Shown here: positions 16,773 through 25,182 of the stretch, in pieces
Layout of the letters: the number at the start of each line of letters is the position of its first letter
Position numbering within the stretch: position 1 is the first letter of the stretch
NCBI GenBank assembly: GCA_964434165.1
Contig: CAYSUS010000010.1
Coordinates: 33,504 to 97,503, forward strand
DNA from: CAYSUS01 sp964434165
Lineage (GTDB): Bacteria; Planctomycetota; Planctomycetia; Pirellulales; Thermoguttaceae
Reading direction: 5' to 3'
Length of the DNA stretch: 64,000 nt
Made by a program: the position numbers and the translations under genes
Notes under the pieces: model-generated
What the model was told of the DNA's origin: nothing
Database searches by the model: none
The model's input: the letters and a program-made list of their open reading frames with translations, nothing else

Positions 16773-17294
16773 ATGCGCTGGTATTGGATCGATCGGTTCC
16801 TCGAATTCCAAAGCGGCAAATGCGCCAGGGCCGTGAAGAACGTCTCGCTGGCCGAGGAGCACGTCCACGACCATTTCCCCGGCTATCCCATGATGCCGGC
16901 CAGCCTGATGATCGAGGGATCCGCGCAGACGGCGGGGTTACTGGTTGGGGAGTACTTCGACTTCGCGGAGAAGGTGATTCTGGCCAAGATCACCTCGGCG
17001 CGATTTCGCGGCGAGGCCCTCCCGGGCGACACGCTCGTTTACTCGGCCCACATCGAGTCGATCAACAAGGACGGCGCGATGGTCGCGGCGACCATCGAGT
17101 GCGACGAGGAACTGCTGGCCGAGTTGCAGATCGTCTTCGCGCATCTCAACGGCGAGTTCGAGGGGAAGACGCTCTTCGACCCCGGCACGTTTCTCCACAT
17201 GCTCAGGATGCTGAAGCTTTTCGAGGTGGGCCTGGCGGCCGATGGCAGCCCGCTCACCGAGCCTGCCTGGATGCTTCAGGCCGAGGCCCCTTGA
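16773..17294 (+). CDS. Second FabZ-like hydroxyacyl-ACP dehydratase
   Basis: 173 aa. Paralog of the first gene of the cluster, with the same N-terminal layout (IDRFLEFQSGKCARAVKNVS, then DHFPGYPMMPASLMIEG). H34 and E48 are both kept, so catalysis is plausible. PVMPGV is changed to PMMPASL, which may alter chain-length or substrate choice. The start is the ATG with AGAGG upstream; the 19-codon upstream extension is rejected as Pro/Arg-rich. The C-terminus is about 20 residues longer than that of typical FabZ. Confidence 0.9.
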   Translation: MRWYWIDRFLEFQSGKCARAVKNVSLAEEHVHDHFPGYPMMPASLMIEGSAQTAGLLVGEYFDFAEKVILAKITSARFRGEALPGDTLVYSAHIESINKDGAMVAATIECDEELLAELQIVFAHLNGEFEGKTLFDPGTFLHMLRMLKLFEVGLAADGSPLTEPAWMLQAEAP

Positions 17295-17369
17295 TCCCGG
17301 CGGCGGGCTTCGAGGCCGCGTCGCCCCGCAGGCCCCTGCGCTCCCCTGTCCCCTGCCCGCGAGTTCGTT

Positions 17370-18653
17370 ATGCGGCGAAGAGTCGTCATTACCGGCGTGG
17401 GATTCGTCACTCCCTTGGGCGCCGACGTGGAGACCGTCTGGAGGGCCCTCCTCGAGGGCCGGTCCGGGATCGGCTATACGACCCTGTTCGACGCCAGCAA
17501 CTTCCCAACGAAGATCTCCGCGGAAGTCAAGGACTGGGATGTCTCCGACGTGGGCGAAGACCCTGAGGACTGGAAGTTTCAGGGCCGGCACACCCACTTC
17601 GCCGTGGGCGCGGCCAAGAAGGCCGTGGCCGACTCCGGCATGCTCGACACAACGCTCGACCCGGTCCGCTTCGGCGTTTACCTGGGCAGCGGCGAGGGAC
17701 AGCAGGACTTCGATCGCTTCACGAAGATGATGGTCGCCGCCATCGAAGGCGACCAGCTCAACCTGGCGAAGTTCACCACGACCGGGCTGGAGATCCTCCA
17801 TCCCATCGCTGAGTTGGAACAGGAGCCCAACATGCCGGCCGGGCACCTGGCCTGCCTGTTCGGGGCCGAAGGGCCCAACGTCAACTGCCTGACCGCGTGC
17901 GCCGCCAGCAGCCAGGCCATCGGCGAGGCGGCCGAGATCATCCGCCGCGGCGAGGCCGACGTCATGCTCTCCGGCGGAACGCATACGATGATCCATCCGT
18001 TCGGCGTCACCGGCTTCAACCTGCTCACCGCCCTGAGCACCGCCAACGACGAGCCGGCCAGGGCCTCGCGCCCCTTCGACCGCAAGCGCGACGGCTTCGT
18101 GCTCGGAGAAGGGGCTGGGATGGTGGTCCTGGAGGACCTGGAGCGGGCCAAGGCCCGGGGCGCCAGGATCTACGGCGAGTTGATCGGCTACGGCTCCACG
18201 GCCGACGCCTTCCGCATCACGGACACCCACCCCGAAGGGCGGGGCGCCATCAGTTGCATCCGCATGGCCCTGGAGGACGCCGGGCTCGACCTGGATTCGA
18301 TCGACTACGTCAACGCCCACGGCACCAGCACCTCGGTCAACGACCGCGTGGAGACGCTGGCCATCAAGCGGGTGTTCGGCGAGCGGGCCTACCGGATCCC
18401 CGTCTCCAGCACCAAGAGCATGATGGGACACCTCATCGCCGCGGCGGGGGCCACCGAGTTGATCATCTGCCTGCTGGCCATGCGCGACGACGTCCTGCCG
18501 CCCACGACCAACTACGAGGAGCCCGATCCGGACTGCGACTTGGACTACGTGCCCAACACGGCCCGCGAAGCCCCTTGCCGGATCGCGCTTTCCAACAGCT
18601 TCGGGTTCGGTGGGCAGAACATCTCGCTGATCGTCCGGGAGTTCGCGGCGTAG
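17370..18653 (+). CDS. fabF: 3-oxoacyl-ACP synthase II (KAS II)
   Basis: 427 aa condensing enzyme of the thiolase fold that elongates acyl-ACP with malonyl-ACP. The active-site residues are C177 (TACAASSQ), H317 (NAHGTST), K349 and H354 (KSMMGHLIAAAG). The C-terminal NSFGFGGQNISLIV is the family end. It is the last gene of the fab cluster. Neither FabD nor FabH is present, so starter and extender loading come from elsewhere. The central insert of about residues 120-155 (rich in Lys and Glu) is longer than that of E. coli FabF and is seen in polyketide-like KAS proteins. Confidence 0.94.
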   Translation: MRRRVVITGVGFVTPLGADVETVWRALLEGRSGIGYTTLFDASNFPTKISAEVKDWDVSDVGEDPEDWKFQGRHTHFAVGAAKKAVADSGMLDTTLDPVRFGVYLGSGEGQQDFDRFTKMMVAAIEGDQLNLAKFTTTGLEILHPIAELEQEPNMPAGHLACLFGAEGPNVNCLTACAASSQAIGEAAEIIRRGEADVMLSGGTHTMIHPFGVTGFNLLTALSTANDEPARASRPFDRKRDGFVLGEGAGMVVLEDLERAKARGARIYGELIGYGSTADAFRITDTHPEGRGAISCIRMALEDAGLDLDSIDYVNAHGTSTSVNDRVETLAIKRVFGERAYRIPVSSTKSMMGHLIAAAGATELIICLLAMRDDVLPPTTNYEEPDPDCDLDYVPNTAREAPCRIALSNSFGFGGQNISLIVREFAA

Positions 18654-18657
18654 GACC

Positions 18658-18738
18658 CTCGAAGCCCACACCGCAAGCGAGGGTGCCTCGAGTTGCCCAT
18701 TCCGCTCGAAGCCCGAAGCGTGAGCGAGCGTGCCTCGA
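18658..18738. repeat. Two tandem copies of an interspersed repeat, family D
   Basis: Copies at 18658-18691 and 18705-18738. Both begin CTCGAAGCCC and end TGCCTCGA around a GAGCGAG/AAGCGAG core. The first begins 4 bases after the fabF stop. Confidence 0.6.
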
Positions 18739-18777
18739 CTCACCGCTTCCCCTTCGCTGGCGCCCTCACGCGGGCCA

Positions 18778-18806
18778 TTGCCGTCCCCCGATTCGGGACG
18801 TACGAT
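18778..18806 (+). promoter_or_regulatory. Putative promoter of the first aldo/keto reductase gene
   Basis: TTGCCG (18778-18783), 17-nt spacer, TACGAT (18801-18806). It lies inside the upstream frame extension, supporting a start after 18813. Confidence 0.55.
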
Positions 18807-18851
18807 GCCCTTGAGGTACGCGCCCTCCCGCAATCCATGTTGGAGACCCCC

Positions 18852-19838
18852 ATGCTATCCGCCCACCGACGCGACTTTCTGCGAGCCTCCGTGGCCGCGC
18901 TCAGCGCGGCCGGCTTCGGCCCCTCCGTCCTCGCCGACCAGGAGGAGGGCCCCTCGGGCATTCCCACACGCCCGCTGGGCAGCACGGGCGTCCGCATCCC
19001 CATCGTCGGGCTCGGTGGATATCACATCGGCACCAACGAGGAGAAGGACGCCGTGGCCATCATGCACGAGGCCATCGACCTGGGTATGACCTTCTTCGAC
19101 AACTCGTGGGACTACCACATGGGCGGCAGCGAGGAGAAGATGGGCAAGGCCCTCGCCTCGGGCGGACGGCGCGAGAAGGTGTTCCTCATGACCAAGTGCT
19201 GCGGCCGCGACTACAAGACCGCCAACGAGCACCTCGAAGACAGCCTACGGCGCCTGAAGACCGACCGTCTCGACCTCTGGCAGTTCCATGAGATCAACTG
19301 GGAGGTCGATCCCGAGTGGATCTTCGAGCGCGGGGCCCTCAAGGCTGCGCTGGAGGCCCAGAAGGCCGGCAAGGTCCGCTTCATCGGTTTCACCGGGCAC
19401 AAAGACCCCAAGTACCATCTGAAGATGCTCGAGCGGCCCTACGACTGGGCCACGGTGCAGATGCCCATCAACCTGCTCGACGCCCACTACCGGAGCTTCC
19501 AGCATCTGGTCGCCCCGGTGTGCAACAAGCGGAAGATCGCCGTGATCGGCATGAAGGCCCTGGCCGGCGGCAAGATCCCCGACGAGCTGAAGATCGCTGC
19601 CGAGACCTGCCGCCGCTTCGCCCTCTCGCTGCCCATCGCCACGCTGGTATGCGGGATTCGCACACGCGAGGAGCTGCGCCAGGACGTGGCCATGGCGCGC
19701 GCCTTCGAGCCCATGACCGAGAAGGAGCTGGAGACCCTGCTCGCCCGGACCAAGCAGCCGGGCCGCGACGGCAAGCTGGAGATCTTCAAAACCACCCGCT
19801 ACGGCAGCCGCTATCACTTCAAGCAGCACGGCGAGTAG
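18852..19838 (+). CDS. Tat-exported aldo/keto reductase (paralog 1)
   Basis: 328 aa. The twin-arginine signal RRDFLRASVAALSAAGFG starts at residue 6, implying folded export with cofactor. The aldo/keto reductase barrel follows: GLGGYHIGTNEEKDAVAIMH, FFDNSWDYHMGGSEEKMGKA with the catalytic Asp and Tyr, FLMTK with the catalytic Lys, and WQFHEI. GGAG lies 8-9 nt before the ATG at 18852; an ATG five codons upstream is an alternative. It is closely similar along its length to the protein encoded at 32516-33508. Substrate unknown; such enzymes are numerous in planctomycetes. Confidence 0.9.
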   Translation: MLSAHRRDFLRASVAALSAAGFGPSVLADQEEGPSGIPTRPLGSTGVRIPIVGLGGYHIGTNEEKDAVAIMHEAIDLGMTFFDNSWDYHMGGSEEKMGKALASGGRREKVFLMTKCCGRDYKTANEHLEDSLRRLKTDRLDLWQFHEINWEVDPEWIFERGALKAALEAQKAGKVRFIGFTGHKDPKYHLKMLERPYDWATVQMPINLLDAHYRSFQHLVAPVCNKRKIAVIGMKALAGGKIPDELKIAAETCRRFALSLPIATLVCGIRTREELRQDVAMARAFEPMTEKELETLLARTKQPGRDGKLEIFKTTRYGSRYHFKQHGE

Positions 19839-19909
19839 TGAGGGCTGCCGCGGTTCCGTGAAGCGGAGCGAGAACGAACACGGGGCGGGTCGCGTGCGTG
19901 CGCGGGACG

Positions 19910-21163
19910 TCAATCCTGCTGCTCGATCCGATACACGTGCGTGCCCGTGCGCAACAGCAGTGAGTCGCCCGCCACGGCCGGCGAGGACAGCATCTGGCCG
20001 TCGAGCCGGCTGAACGCCAGACGCTTGAACTCCCGGCCCGGGGCGATGACCGTCGTGTCGGCGTCGTGGTTGAAGAAGTAGATGCGCCCCGCCGCCTGCA
20101 GCGGCGAGGCCGAGTAGTCACCCGCGATCCGCTCCTTCCACACGCTCTCGCCGGTCTTCGCTTCCACGCACTGGGCGATGCCATCGTCGTTGACGAAATA
20201 CAGCAGGTCCCCGACCAACAGCAGTGACGGTTTCTGCGGCATGCCCTTGCGGAGCTTCCACACCACGGCCTCCTCGCCCAGCTCGCCGCGCCCGCCTGGC
20301 CGAAGGGCCCACAGCTCCGGGTGGTCGTAGTCGTTGATCATGAAGATCATCCCGTGGCCGAACAGCGGGCGCGAGGCGATTGACCAGCCGCGGTAGCGGA
20401 GCTTCCACAGCTCTTGGCCGGTCTCGGGGTCGTAGCCCATCACCGCCTTGGCGCCCGGGCTGACGAGCTGCTCTTGGCCTTGGACCTCGATGATGATCGG
20501 GGTCGAGAAGCACTTGCGGAGATTGTGGTGGATGCGGCTGTAGTCGATCGACCGATCGGTCTTCCACACGGTCTTGCCGGTACGTTTGTCGAGAGCGACC
20601 ACGTACTGCACGTCGCGCCCGTCCACGTTGAAAGCGAGCAGGTCCTCGTGGATCATCACCGAGGCGCCGGGGCCCTCGTGATGGTCGCAGTTCAGGTCGC
20701 GCCGCGTCCAAAGGACGGCTCCCGTCTCGGTGTCGAGGCAGGCGGTCCCGTACGTGCCGTAGTGGGCGTAGAACCGGCCCTCCTCGATCGCCCCGGTGGG
20801 CGAGGCATAGCTGTTGATCGCGGCCACGGGCTCGGGCTCGTCCACGTCGAAGACCTTCACGTCGTGGACCACCCGGCCAGAGGCGCGGTCCAGACACACG
20901 GCGAACAGGCGCCGGCCGTCGGCCGTGGCCGTGGTTACCCAGACCTGGTCCTTCCAGACGACGGGCGAGGACCAGCCGCGATCGTGGACCGGGGTCTTCC
21001 ACGCCACGTTCTTCGTCTCGCTCCACCGCAGCGGCAGGTCTGCGGCATGGGCGTGGCCGTCGCGCGTGGGCCCGCGGAACTCGGGCCAAGTCTCGCCGGC
21101 CTCGGCCCCCGTGGGTGTGAGGAGTGCGACCGCGACAAACACGCGGCAGGCACGGATGCGCAT
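19910..21163 (-). CDS. Secreted PQQ-like beta-propeller protein
   Basis: 417 aa with signal peptide (residues 1-22, ending AEA). The mature part opens with WPEFRGPTRDGHA, the start motif of many planctomycete outer-membrane-type PQQ-like proteins. Repeats of the form A-L-D-x-x-TG-x-x-x-W follow (YVVALDKRTGKTVWKTD, GYDPETGQELWKLRYRG, CVEAKTGESVWKERIAG), building a seven- or eight-bladed propeller. No quinoprotein dehydrogenase active-site residues or heme motif are evident, so a structural or binding role is more likely than dehydrogenation. The GGAAGGGA ribosome site lies upstream. The gene converges on the first aldo/keto reductase gene. Confidence 0.9.
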   Translation of the reverse strand: MRIRACRVFVAVALLTPTGAEAGETWPEFRGPTRDGHAHAADLPLRWSETKNVAWKTPVHDRGWSSPVVWKDQVWVTTATADGRRLFAVCLDRASGRVVHDVKVFDVDEPEPVAAINSYASPTGAIEEGRFYAHYGTYGTACLDTETGAVLWTRRDLNCDHHEGPGASVMIHEDLLAFNVDGRDVQYVVALDKRTGKTVWKTDRSIDYSRIHHNLRKCFSTPIIIEVQGQEQLVSPGAKAVMGYDPETGQELWKLRYRGWSIASRPLFGHGMIFMINDYDHPELWALRPGGRGELGEEAVVWKLRKGMPQKPSLLLVGDLLYFVNDDGIAQCVEAKTGESVWKERIAGDYSASPLQAAGRIYFFNHDADTTVIAPGREFKRLAFSRLDGQMLSSPAVAGDSLLLRTGTHVYRIEQQD

Positions 21164-21196
21164 GACGTTGTCCCTTCCGGCAGTTCGCCTGGATCT

Positions 21197-21309
21197 TTGG
21201 TTGACCGCCCCAGATTGTCAGTCACCGCTGATCGGCGGTCAACCAAGAAACGGGGACGCAGCTCGTTTCTGGACATTAGTGTTCAGAAACGAGCTGCGTC
21301 CCTGTTTTC
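21197..21309. repeat. Composite of two adjacent long inverted repeats
   Basis: First inverted repeat: TTGGTTGACCGCC (21198-21210) with its complement at 21234-21246, perfect 13-bp arms and a 23-nt spacer. Second: arms at 21247-21271 and 21284-21309, about 25 bp with one or two differences, and a 12-nt loop. The stop codon of the phosphoesterase gene (21276-21278) lies in the loop of the second. On the minus strand the second hairpin is followed by TTTCTTGG, so it could also terminate transcription. Confidence 0.85.
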
Positions 21310-22472
21310 GGCGCGTGCAGCACCAACAGGGCAATCTCCGGGGGGCAGTTCCAGCGGATGGGGAACTGGCCGGAGACGCCGCGCGTCACGTGCATCACGG
21401 TGGGCGGCTCGTGGAAGATCCCCGAGGCGTAGCGCACGCCCACGCGGCTGGGCGTGAGGATCGGGCCGACGAGGGGAAGACAGATCTGTCCGCCATGCGT
21501 GTGGCCGGCGAGCATCAGGTCGCAGTGCGCATGCTGGGCCCAGCGGAGCTGGTCCGGGCTGTGCGAGAGAAGGATTCGCACCGGGCCGCCCTCGGCCGAC
21601 GGCGGCGGCGCGTCCGCCAGATCGGCGGCCGGCCCGAGCCACGGCAGCTCATTGCCGGCCAGCACCACGGTCGCGTCGCGCAACGGCACCTCGAGCCACC
21701 GCCCGCGCACTGAGGCCAGCCCCGCGTCGCACATCGCCCGGTCGATCCGCCGCCAGTCGCGGCGCCAATCGTGGTTGCCGAGGACGAAGTAGCGACCCCA
21801 GGCCGCAAAGAGGCGGCCCCAGGTCTCCTCGAACCACTCGACGCAATCGACGTTGTCGATCAGGTCGCCGGTCAATGCCACCAGGTCGGGTTCCAGGCGG
21901 TTGCACCATTCGACCACGCGGCAGAAGTAGGTCTTGTGGATGCGGCCCGTGAAATGCGGGTCGGAGAGGTGGATCAGCTTGACTCCATCCAGCTCCACGG
22001 GCAGGTGCGGAAGGACGAGGTGGCGCTCCGCGACGACGGTCTTGAGGATCTCGTTGCCGGGCAGATCGACCCACCGGTGGTGCTGAACCCCGTCGCGCAC
22101 CGCGCGCATCTCCTCGGCCGAGGCCGCGGGGCGCTCGCTCTGGTGGAGCACCACCGGGGGCGGGCGGTGCAGAACGTTGCGCCAGGTCCACATGCCGAGG
22201 TTCGCCCCGGCGGCCGTCCAGCACAGGGCCAGGTAGGGCAAGCCGGCCGCCAGCGCCCTGGAGGGGCTTTGGAGGACCGAGAGGCTCAGGCCCCCGGGCG
22301 GCAGCACCCAGAGGTAGTAGGCGAAAGGGAGCAGCACGAGCACCAGCCCGACCGGCACGACCGAGGACTTGAGGAGGCGCGGCGGCCCGGCGAATCCGTG
22401 GAGCCGATTGAGCAGGCCGATCCACAAGAACGCATGCCCAACGAGGGCAAGGACTAACAGCGCGGCGCCCAC
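21276..22472 (-). CDS. Membrane-anchored calcineurin-type metallophosphoesterase
   Basis: 398 aa. Four hydrophobic segments occupy residues 1-100, then a cytoplasmic or periplasmic phosphoesterase domain like YaeI/YkuE. Metal-binding motifs in order: LSDPHFTG, LTGDLIDN, LGNHDWR, ILLSHSPDQ and AGHTHGGQICLP. YkuE/YaeI relatives act on lipid-linked phosphates (for example UDP-diacylglucosamine-like substrates), but the substrate here is unproven. The GTG start shares its first G with the TAG stop of the upstream regulator gene, so the two are coupled. The 3' end runs into a long inverted repeat. Confidence 0.9.
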   Translation of the reverse strand: MGAALLVLALVGHAFLWIGLLNRLHGFAGPPRLLKSSVVPVGLVLVLLPFAYYLWVLPPGGLSLSVLQSPSRALAAGLPYLALCWTAAGANLGMWTWRNVLHRPPPVVLHQSERPAASAEEMRAVRDGVQHHRWVDLPGNEILKTVVAERHLVLPHLPVELDGVKLIHLSDPHFTGRIHKTYFCRVVEWCNRLEPDLVALTGDLIDNVDCVEWFEETWGRLFAAWGRYFVLGNHDWRRDWRRIDRAMCDAGLASVRGRWLEVPLRDATVVLAGNELPWLGPAADLADAPPPSAEGGPVRILLSHSPDQLRWAQHAHCDLMLAGHTHGGQICLPLVGPILTPSRVGVRYASGIFHEPPTVMHVTRGVSGQFPIRWNCPPEIALLVLHAPKTGTQLVSEH

Positions 22473-24190
22473 TACGTACCCTGGCCGACGGGTCCGGGAG
22501 TGCGGATGATGCGTTCGACGGTCTGGAGGAGCTGATCCAGGCGGAACGGCTTGTAGAGGACCGCCTGGAGGCCGGCCTGCCGTGCCTTGACGATCGAGTG
22601 CCCCGGGTCGTAGCCGAAGCCGGTCATGAGAATCAGGGGCACGGGCTCCATGATGTCCTGAAGCTTGAGCATGAAGTCGTACCCGGTCATGTCCGGGAGG
22701 CGGATGTCGGCGATGATCACGTCGTAGCCGCCCTCGGCGAGCATGCTGCGGACCATGAACACCGCCCCGTCGCCGTCGTGGGCCGTCTCGACAATGCAGC
22801 CGTAGCGCTCCAGCAGGTTGTGGGCAGCGCTCCTCACGCTCTCGTCGGCATCGACGACCAGCACGCGGCGGCCCGGCAAAGCCGGTCGATGCTGAAGCTG
22901 GAGCGGCTGCGGATGGGCCTGGGTAGGAGCCATTCTTTGACCCACCTTCTGGATCACCTGTTTGATGTCCCGGGCGTTGCGCAGGATTCGCTGGAGGCGC
23001 TGGACCACGTCGGGCTCGTGGCCGATGTACCGCTCCATGACGTTCACCGCGTCGTTGAGGATCTCGTCCACCGGCAGGGCCACGGCCCCGTGGATGGCCT
23101 CGACGCTCTCGGCGGCCGTGCTCGCCTTCTCCGCGACCAGAAGCTCCAGGGTGTTCAGGGCGACGGCCACGTCGCGGGTGAAGATCTCCAGGAACTGGAG
23201 GTCGCTCTCCGAGAAGGTCTTGGGCTCGGGGCTCTCGACGTTGAACGTGCCAATCACCTCATCGTGCAGCACCAGCGGCACGGTCAGCGAGCTCTTGGCG
23301 TTCTTGGCGCCGGGCAGGTAAAGTGGGTCCTCGGTGGTGTCCTCGCAGAGATAGCTCTTGCCGGTGGCGGCGACGAAGCCAGTCACGCCGTTGCCCTGCG
23401 GCTGGGCGTACAACACGCGGTCAGCGGCCTCCGGCTCCATGCCCTCGGCCAACAGCGGCATGAGCTTGCCCGTCTTCTGGTCGAGCAGGCGGATCTCGAC
23501 GACGTCGAAGTTGAGCAGGTCCTTGGTGTAGTGGAGGATGTTGGCCTTCAGCAGCTCGATCCGCTCCTCGACGGCCATTTGCAGCAGCTCGTCGGGCTTC
23601 AGGTCGGCCAGCTCCATGCCGGCCTGGTGGATCGCGGCCAGCTTCTGCTGCTGAAGCATCTCTCGCGTCACGTCGCGGACCGTGACGATCAGGTGCCGGG
23701 GCGGGCTTCCCGGCTCGCGGACCGGCGCGGCGTGGACCTGGTAGAAGCGGTTCTCGTCGCTTCGCAAGGTGGAGACGCTGGGCTGCCCCGTGGCCAACGC
23801 CGTGTGGAACGGACAGAAGTCGGGACCGAGGATCTCGGGGCTGCCGAGCACGCCGTAGAAGTTCGCGCCGAAGACGTTCTCCTGGCCGCTCCACTCCCGC
23901 ACCCGCTCGTTGCCCCAGACGATCGTGTTGTCGGCGTCGAGGAGCACGACCCCGTCGGGCATGCCCTCCAGGATCTGATCGTTCTGAAGCAGCTTGCCGA
24001 GCTGGAGGACGGGCTGGAAGTACTCGCCGGCGACGTAGATGCCGTCGTAGGTCTCTTTGGTCAGCCGGGCCAGGGCGCGGATGGGATGCTGAACCACGAC
24101 CACCTCGAAGGCGTCCGCTTCCTCGCCGAGGAGCTGGTCCACCTTCTCACGGGAATCGCAGACGAACAGGACTCGCTTCTTCCCGACCAA
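22472..24190 (-). CDS. PAS-GAF-receiver signalling protein
   Basis: 572 aa with no kinase domain. Residues 1-70 resemble a receiver-like fold (RVLFVCDSREKVDQLLGEE). About 75-185 is a PAS domain (MPDGVVLLDADNTIVWGNER). About 205-370 is a GAF domain (DVVEIRLLDQKTGKLMPLL, SSLTVPLVLHDEVIGTFNVE). About 440-565 is a receiver domain (RRVLVVDADESVRSAAHNLL, ADIRLPDMTGYDF with the phospho-Asp, KPFRLDQLL). The TTG at 24190 is the first possible start, since TGA lies in frame 18 nt upstream, and a GGAG-GAGG stretch precedes it. It probably integrates a small-molecule signal and a phosphorelay. It is coupled to the membrane phosphoesterase gene, which may be its effector. Confidence 0.88.
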   Translation of the reverse strand: MVGKKRVLFVCDSREKVDQLLGEEADAFEVVVVQHPIRALARLTKETYDGIYVAGEYFQPVLQLGKLLQNDQILEGMPDGVVLLDADNTIVWGNERVREWSGQENVFGANFYGVLGSPEILGPDFCPFHTALATGQPSVSTLRSDENRFYQVHAAPVREPGSPPRHLIVTVRDVTREMLQQQKLAAIHQAGMELADLKPDELLQMAVEERIELLKANILHYTKDLLNFDVVEIRLLDQKTGKLMPLLAEGMEPEAADRVLYAQPQGNGVTGFVAATGKSYLCEDTTEDPLYLPGAKNAKSSLTVPLVLHDEVIGTFNVESPEPKTFSESDLQFLEIFTRDVAVALNTLELLVAEKASTAAESVEAIHGAVALPVDEILNDAVNVMERYIGHEPDVVQRLQRILRNARDIKQVIQKVGQRMAPTQAHPQPLQLQHRPALPGRRVLVVDADESVRSAAHNLLERYGCIVETAHDGDGAVFMVRSMLAEGGYDVIIADIRLPDMTGYDFMLKLQDIMEPVPLILMTGFGYDPGHSIVKARQAGLQAVLYKPFRLDQLLQTVERIIRTPGPVGQGT

Positions 24191-24853
24191 GCCCGCCTCG
24201 CTCCGTGTTCATGCCGCACGGTCGTTCGGCCTCCCCCCTCGATTATAAGAACGGCTGGGAAGGCGAACAACCTTTCGGGCGGGAGTTCCCCCTGTCGATT
24301 GCATCGGCAATCGAGCCGGCGGAGTTTGGTCGCGTCTTGCCCAGAATGCCCAATTCCACCGTTTCGAAGACCAACAGCACGCGCAAGTATCCTCATTGTC
24401 GCTACCAGCGACAACAAGGGCTGCGCTGCCGTGCTGCCGGCATCCGGCAGGGCGATCGTCGCGTATCCGCCCCGTTGAAGGTCAGTTCGGGAGCGCCCAG
24501 CTCCAATTCGCCCACTTGGCCATCCCGAGCGGGCGGGTCGGCGCACGATCGAGGCGACCGGCGACCACCGCGTCGGGCCGGGGGCCGAGATGGCGCCGGG
24601 CCGCGATCACGTAGGCCGAAGCAAGCTAACCCCACGTTAACATCCGCGCCCGCTTTCGGCGCTGGCCCGCGGTGGCTCCGCCGGATGGGTCGGGCGCAAT
24701 CGCTGCAATCGAAACGGAAAACCAGTACGGCGACACCGCGACCGAGCCCGGCACTCCAGTCGGACGCAGCGGCTCGACGATCAGAAACCGTAGGCCGCCT
24801 GCGCGGCTGGACCTGCGCCTCAGTGCGCCCCGAGACGACCGTAGGATGGAGCC
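24191..24853. other. Divergent intergenic region, 663 bases
   Basis: Promoter of the PAS-GAF-receiver gene at its left end and the upstream region of a small membrane-protein gene at its right end. Nothing else is supported; open frames here have Arg/Ser/Pro-rich non-protein composition. Confidence 0.5.
24242..24270 (-). promoter_or_regulatory. Putative promoter of the PAS-GAF-receiver / phosphoesterase operon
   Basis: Minus strand TTGTTC (24270-24265), 17-nt spacer, consensus TATAAT (24247-24242). Initiation near 24235 gives a leader of about 45 nt to the TTG start. Confidence 0.65.
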
Positions 24854-25105
24854 ATGTGGCGAGCCCTGTTCCTTGCGATCGGCGTCTTCCTCTGCATTCT
24901 CGGCCTGGAATGCCTGGCCGTGGAGCGCGTCACGCTGAAGGTGCGCGAGCCGCCGCCGCCCGGATTGATGACCAGCGAAGACGCCGTCGGTCCTCAGAAG
25001 GTCCTCGCGCCGCCGGAGTGGGCTCCCTGGAGCCTGATGGCCACCGGCGCGATTACGATCATCTACTCGTTCACGCTTCCGCGGTGGGTGAAGAAGGAGG
25101 GCTAG
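24854..25105 (+). CDS. Small membrane protein, 83 aa
   Basis: I do not recognise a named family. Residues 3-21 (RALFLAIGVFLCILGLECL) and 57-75 (PWSLMATGAITIIYSFTLP) are two membrane segments. Between them is a conserved-looking VERVTLKVREPPPPG linker. The C-terminus is RWVKKEG. The layout resembles small two-helix proteins common beside envelope genes in planctomycetes. GGATGGAG precedes the ATG at a suitable distance. It converges on the coiled-coil membrane protein gene with 77 bases between stops. Confidence 0.75.
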   Translation: MWRALFLAIGVFLCILGLECLAVERVTLKVREPPPPGLMTSEDAVGPQKVLAPPEWAPWSLMATGAITIIYSFTLPRWVKKEG

Positions 25106-25182
25106 ATTGTCTTGCGCGATTCCGGGACAAAGGGTCTTGACCCCCCTTTCCCCCCCAGGACCGCGCGCGGCTGTTTGGCCGG

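Noticed and set aside
22598..24478. 626-codon plus-strand open frame
   Set aside because: Opposite the PAS-GAF-receiver gene, whose domains are intact; no ribosome site and no recognisable motif in this frame.
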